Source: Clostridiales bacterium
Lineage (GTDB): Bacteria; Bacillota; Clostridia; Christensenellales; CAG-314
Direction: 5' to 3'
Length of the DNA stretch: 64,000 bases
NCBI GenBank assembly: GCA_022508375.1
Contig: JAFLVJ010000004.1
Span: forward strand, 62,001-126,000
Shown: positions 62,243-64,000 of the stretch, piece after piece
How the letters are laid out: every line of letters begins with the position of its first letter
How positions within the stretch are numbered: position 1 is the stretch's first letter
Notes under the pieces: generated by a model
What the model was told of the DNA's origin: nothing
The model's input: only the letters and a program-made list of their open reading frames with translations
Database searches by the model: none
Translations under genes and position numbers: made by a program

Positions 62243-64000
62243 TGAGCAATCTCTTCCATTTGATATATTTCAAATACGTCGCCAACCTTGATGTCGTTGT
62301 AGTTTTCAACGGAAATACCGCACTCGTACCCCTGAGCAACTTCCTTTACGTCATCCTTGAAGCGCTTGAGCGCCAAGATATTGCCGTCGTAAATGCTGAT
62401 ATTGTTACGGTAGATACGTACCTTACCGTTGCGAACGACCTTTCCGCTCGTGACGTAACAACCTGCAACTGCGCCAACGCCCGTGATCTTGAATACCTCG
62501 CGCACTTCGACGCTACCGGTAACGGTTTCGCGATATTTAGGCGCAAGCATACCTTTCATAGCTGCAGTAACGTCGTCAACGGCGTCGTAAATTACGCTGT
62601 ACAGACGAACATCCACACCTTCCTTTTCGGCAAGTGCCTTAGCGTTGGAATCTGCGCGAACGTTGAAGCCGATAACGATTGCTTCACTTGCTTTTGCAAG
62701 CATAATATCCGTTTCGTTGATTCCGCCAACACCACCGTGTATTGCGCTGACCTTGACTTCGTTGTTGGAAATCTTTTCCAAACTGCTCTTCAAAACTTCC
62801 AAGCTACCTTGAACGTCGGTTTTGATGATAATGTTGAGGTTCTTAAGTTGACCTTCGGAAATACGTCCGAACAAATCTCCAAGATTGATGGAAGGAGTTT
62901 GACGAGCGTTTTCCAACTTGACCTTATTTTTACGCTCTTCGGCGGCTTTCTTGACGAGTTTTTCGTCGGCAACGTACATGTAGTCGCCTGCTTGAGGAAC
63001 TTCGGAAAAGCCCAATACTTCGACAGGCATCGAAGGACCTGCACTCTTGATTTTCTTGCCCTTGTCGTCGAACATGGCGCGAATCTTACCCGTTGCGTAA
63101 CCAGCTATGAGGCTGTCGCCAACGTTAAGCGTACCGTTGCTGACAAGCACTGTCGCAACAGGACCTCTGCCCTTGTCGAGCTTGGCTTCGATAACCGTAC
63201 CGGTTGCGCGTTTTTCGGGATTGGCCTTCAGTTCTTTTATTTCGGTAACAAGCAATACACTTTCGAGCAACTTATCCAGTCCCATACCGGTCTTAGCAGA
63301 TACGGGGACCATGATTGTGTCGCCGCCCCATTCTTCCGGTACAAGTTCGTACTCAGTGAGTTGCTGCTTGACTCTATCAGGGTCGATATGCGGTTTATCC
63401 ATCTTGTTGATTGCAACTACAATGGAAACGCCTGCCGCTTTTGCGTGGTTGATAGCTTCAATTGTTTGAGGCATTACGCCGTCGTCTGCTGCAACAACGA
63501 TGATTGCAACGTCTGTGATTTTTGCTCCGCGAGCGCGCATGGCAGTGAATGCAGCGTGTCCGGGAGTGTCGATAAACGTGATAAGTTCACCGTTAGCGGT
63601 AACGGTATATGCGCCGATATGCTGAGTAATACCGCCGGCTTCGCCACTTGTTACGTTAGTGTTACGTATAGCGTCCAGCAGGGAGGTTTTGCCGTGATCT
63701 ACGTGTCCCATAACGGTAACGATGGGTGGGCGTTTAGTATTGTTTTCCAGTCCGTCGTCCGAACCGGCGTTGTAAATAATTTCTTCGGCGGTTTTTTCAA
63801 GCTTGAGTTCGAGAGTAACGCCGTGCATTCCTGCAATGTACTCGGCATAGTCGAAGTCAACAGTGTCATTGATTGTCTTCATTATGCCTTCTTTGAACAG
63901 TTGCTTGATGATTTCCGACGCGGATACACCGATTTTTTCGCTCAACACCTTGATTGCAACTTCTTCACTGGTTACAACAGCGTGAGTTATCTTAGGCGCA
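62239..64000 (-). CDS. infB: Translation initiation factor IF-2 (5' end beyond the window)
   Basis: At least 586 codons of IF-2 are present. The frame stays open to the right edge (upstream of the GTG at 63948 it reads [15 protein letters not shown]), so the true start is outside. An N2-like domain ([14 protein letters not shown]) precedes the GTPase with [14 protein letters not shown] (G1), DTPGHAAF (G3) and NKMDKP (G4). Domains II-IV follow, ending in the C2 fMet-tRNA-binding barrel ([18 protein letters not shown]). It is the most upstream gene seen in the infB-rbfA-DHH-truB-ribF-nuclease-M24-efp operon. Confidence 0.96.
   Translation of the reverse strand, partial: APKITHAVVTSEEVAIKVLSEKIGVSASEIIKQLFKEGIMKTINDTVDFDYAEYIAGMHGVTLELKLEKTAEEIIYNAGSDDGLENNTKRPPIVTVMGHVDHGKTSLLDAIRNTNVTSGEAGGITQHIGAYTVTANGELITFIDTPGHAAFTAMRARGAKITDVAIIVVAADDGVMPQTIEAINHAKAAGVSIVVAINKMDKPHIDPDRVKQQLTEYELVPEEWGGDTIMVPVSAKTGMGLDKLLESVLLVTEIKELKANPEKRATGTVIEAKLDKGRGPVATVLVSNGTLNVGDSLIAGYATGKIRAMFDDKGKKIKSAGPSMPVEVLGFSEVPQAGDYMYVADEKLVKKAAEERKNKVKLENARQTPSINLGDLFGRISEGQLKNLNIIIKTDVQGSLEVLKSSLEKISNNEVKVSAIHGGVGGINETDIMLAKASEAIVIGFNVRADSNAKALAEKEGVDVRLYSVIYDAVDDVTAAMKGMLAPKYRETVTGSVEVREVFKITGVGAVAGCYVTSGKVVRNGKVRIYRNNISIYDGNILALKRFKDDVKEVAQGYECGISVENYNDIKVGDVFEIYQMEEIAQ

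Overview
This window is a chromosomal segment of an endospore-forming Firmicute, most likely an anaerobic or gut member of the Clostridia. The evidence is the complete spoIIIAA-AH operon, spoVAC-AD-AE, spoIVB, yunB and a dacF-type carboxypeptidase, together with Gram-positive housekeeping neighbourhoods (miaA/mutL/mutS/miaB, nusB-folD-xseAB-ispA-dxs-argR-recN, infB-rbfA-truB-ribF). Surface proteins built from BspA-like leucine-rich repeats and H/C-x2-C modules fit an uncultured gut clostridial lineage, but I cannot name a species. Almost every gene is on the minus strand; the only clear plus-strand gene is a class A penicillin-binding protein.

Layout from low to high coordinates, remembering that transcription mostly runs from high to low. 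1-0.9 kb: the start of a tyrosine recombinase that runs off the left edge, and a gene-poor stretch holding two palindromic, lox-like sites. 0.9-9 kb: a PLP enzyme, miaA, mutL, mutS, miaB. 9-11.3 kb: the PBP. 11.3-22.3 kb: thiI, a NifS-like desulfurase, mutS2, a U32 peptidase-family protein, and pheT/pheS under a T-box leader with a good promoter. 22.4-31.2 kb: yunB, spoVAE/AD/AC, scpB/scpA, an M50 protease, dacF, an HU protein, deoB and an unrecognised membrane protein, separated by clear terminators.

31.3-41.4 kb: an approximately 10-kb operon of four secreted proteins, bounded by a strong promoter and a terminator. They are a small lipoprotein, a lipoprotein with ten Cys-rich repeats fused to a TlpA/thioredoxin domain, a papain-family (C1) protease and a subtilisin-family (S8) protease. 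Both proteases carry nearly identical Cys-rich modules and C-terminal membrane anchors. This is the best candidate for an undescribed system: a surface protease pair possibly paired with a thiol oxidoreductase.

41.7-51.7 kb: spoIVB, recN, argR, dxs, a CorB-like membrane protein, then a gap of about 690 bp, then ispA, xseB, xseA, folD, nusB. The gap holds a large structured RNA with its own promoter. Position and neighbours identify it as OLE RNA, and the adjacent membrane protein as its partner OapA. 51.7-56.6 kb: asp23 and spoIIIAH-AA. 56.7-64 kb: efp, an M24 aminopeptidase, an endonuclease IV-like TIM barrel, ribF, truB, an NrnA-like DHH phosphoesterase, rbfA and infB, which runs off the right edge.

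All identifications come from reading the sequence and remembered family motifs; no database search was run.
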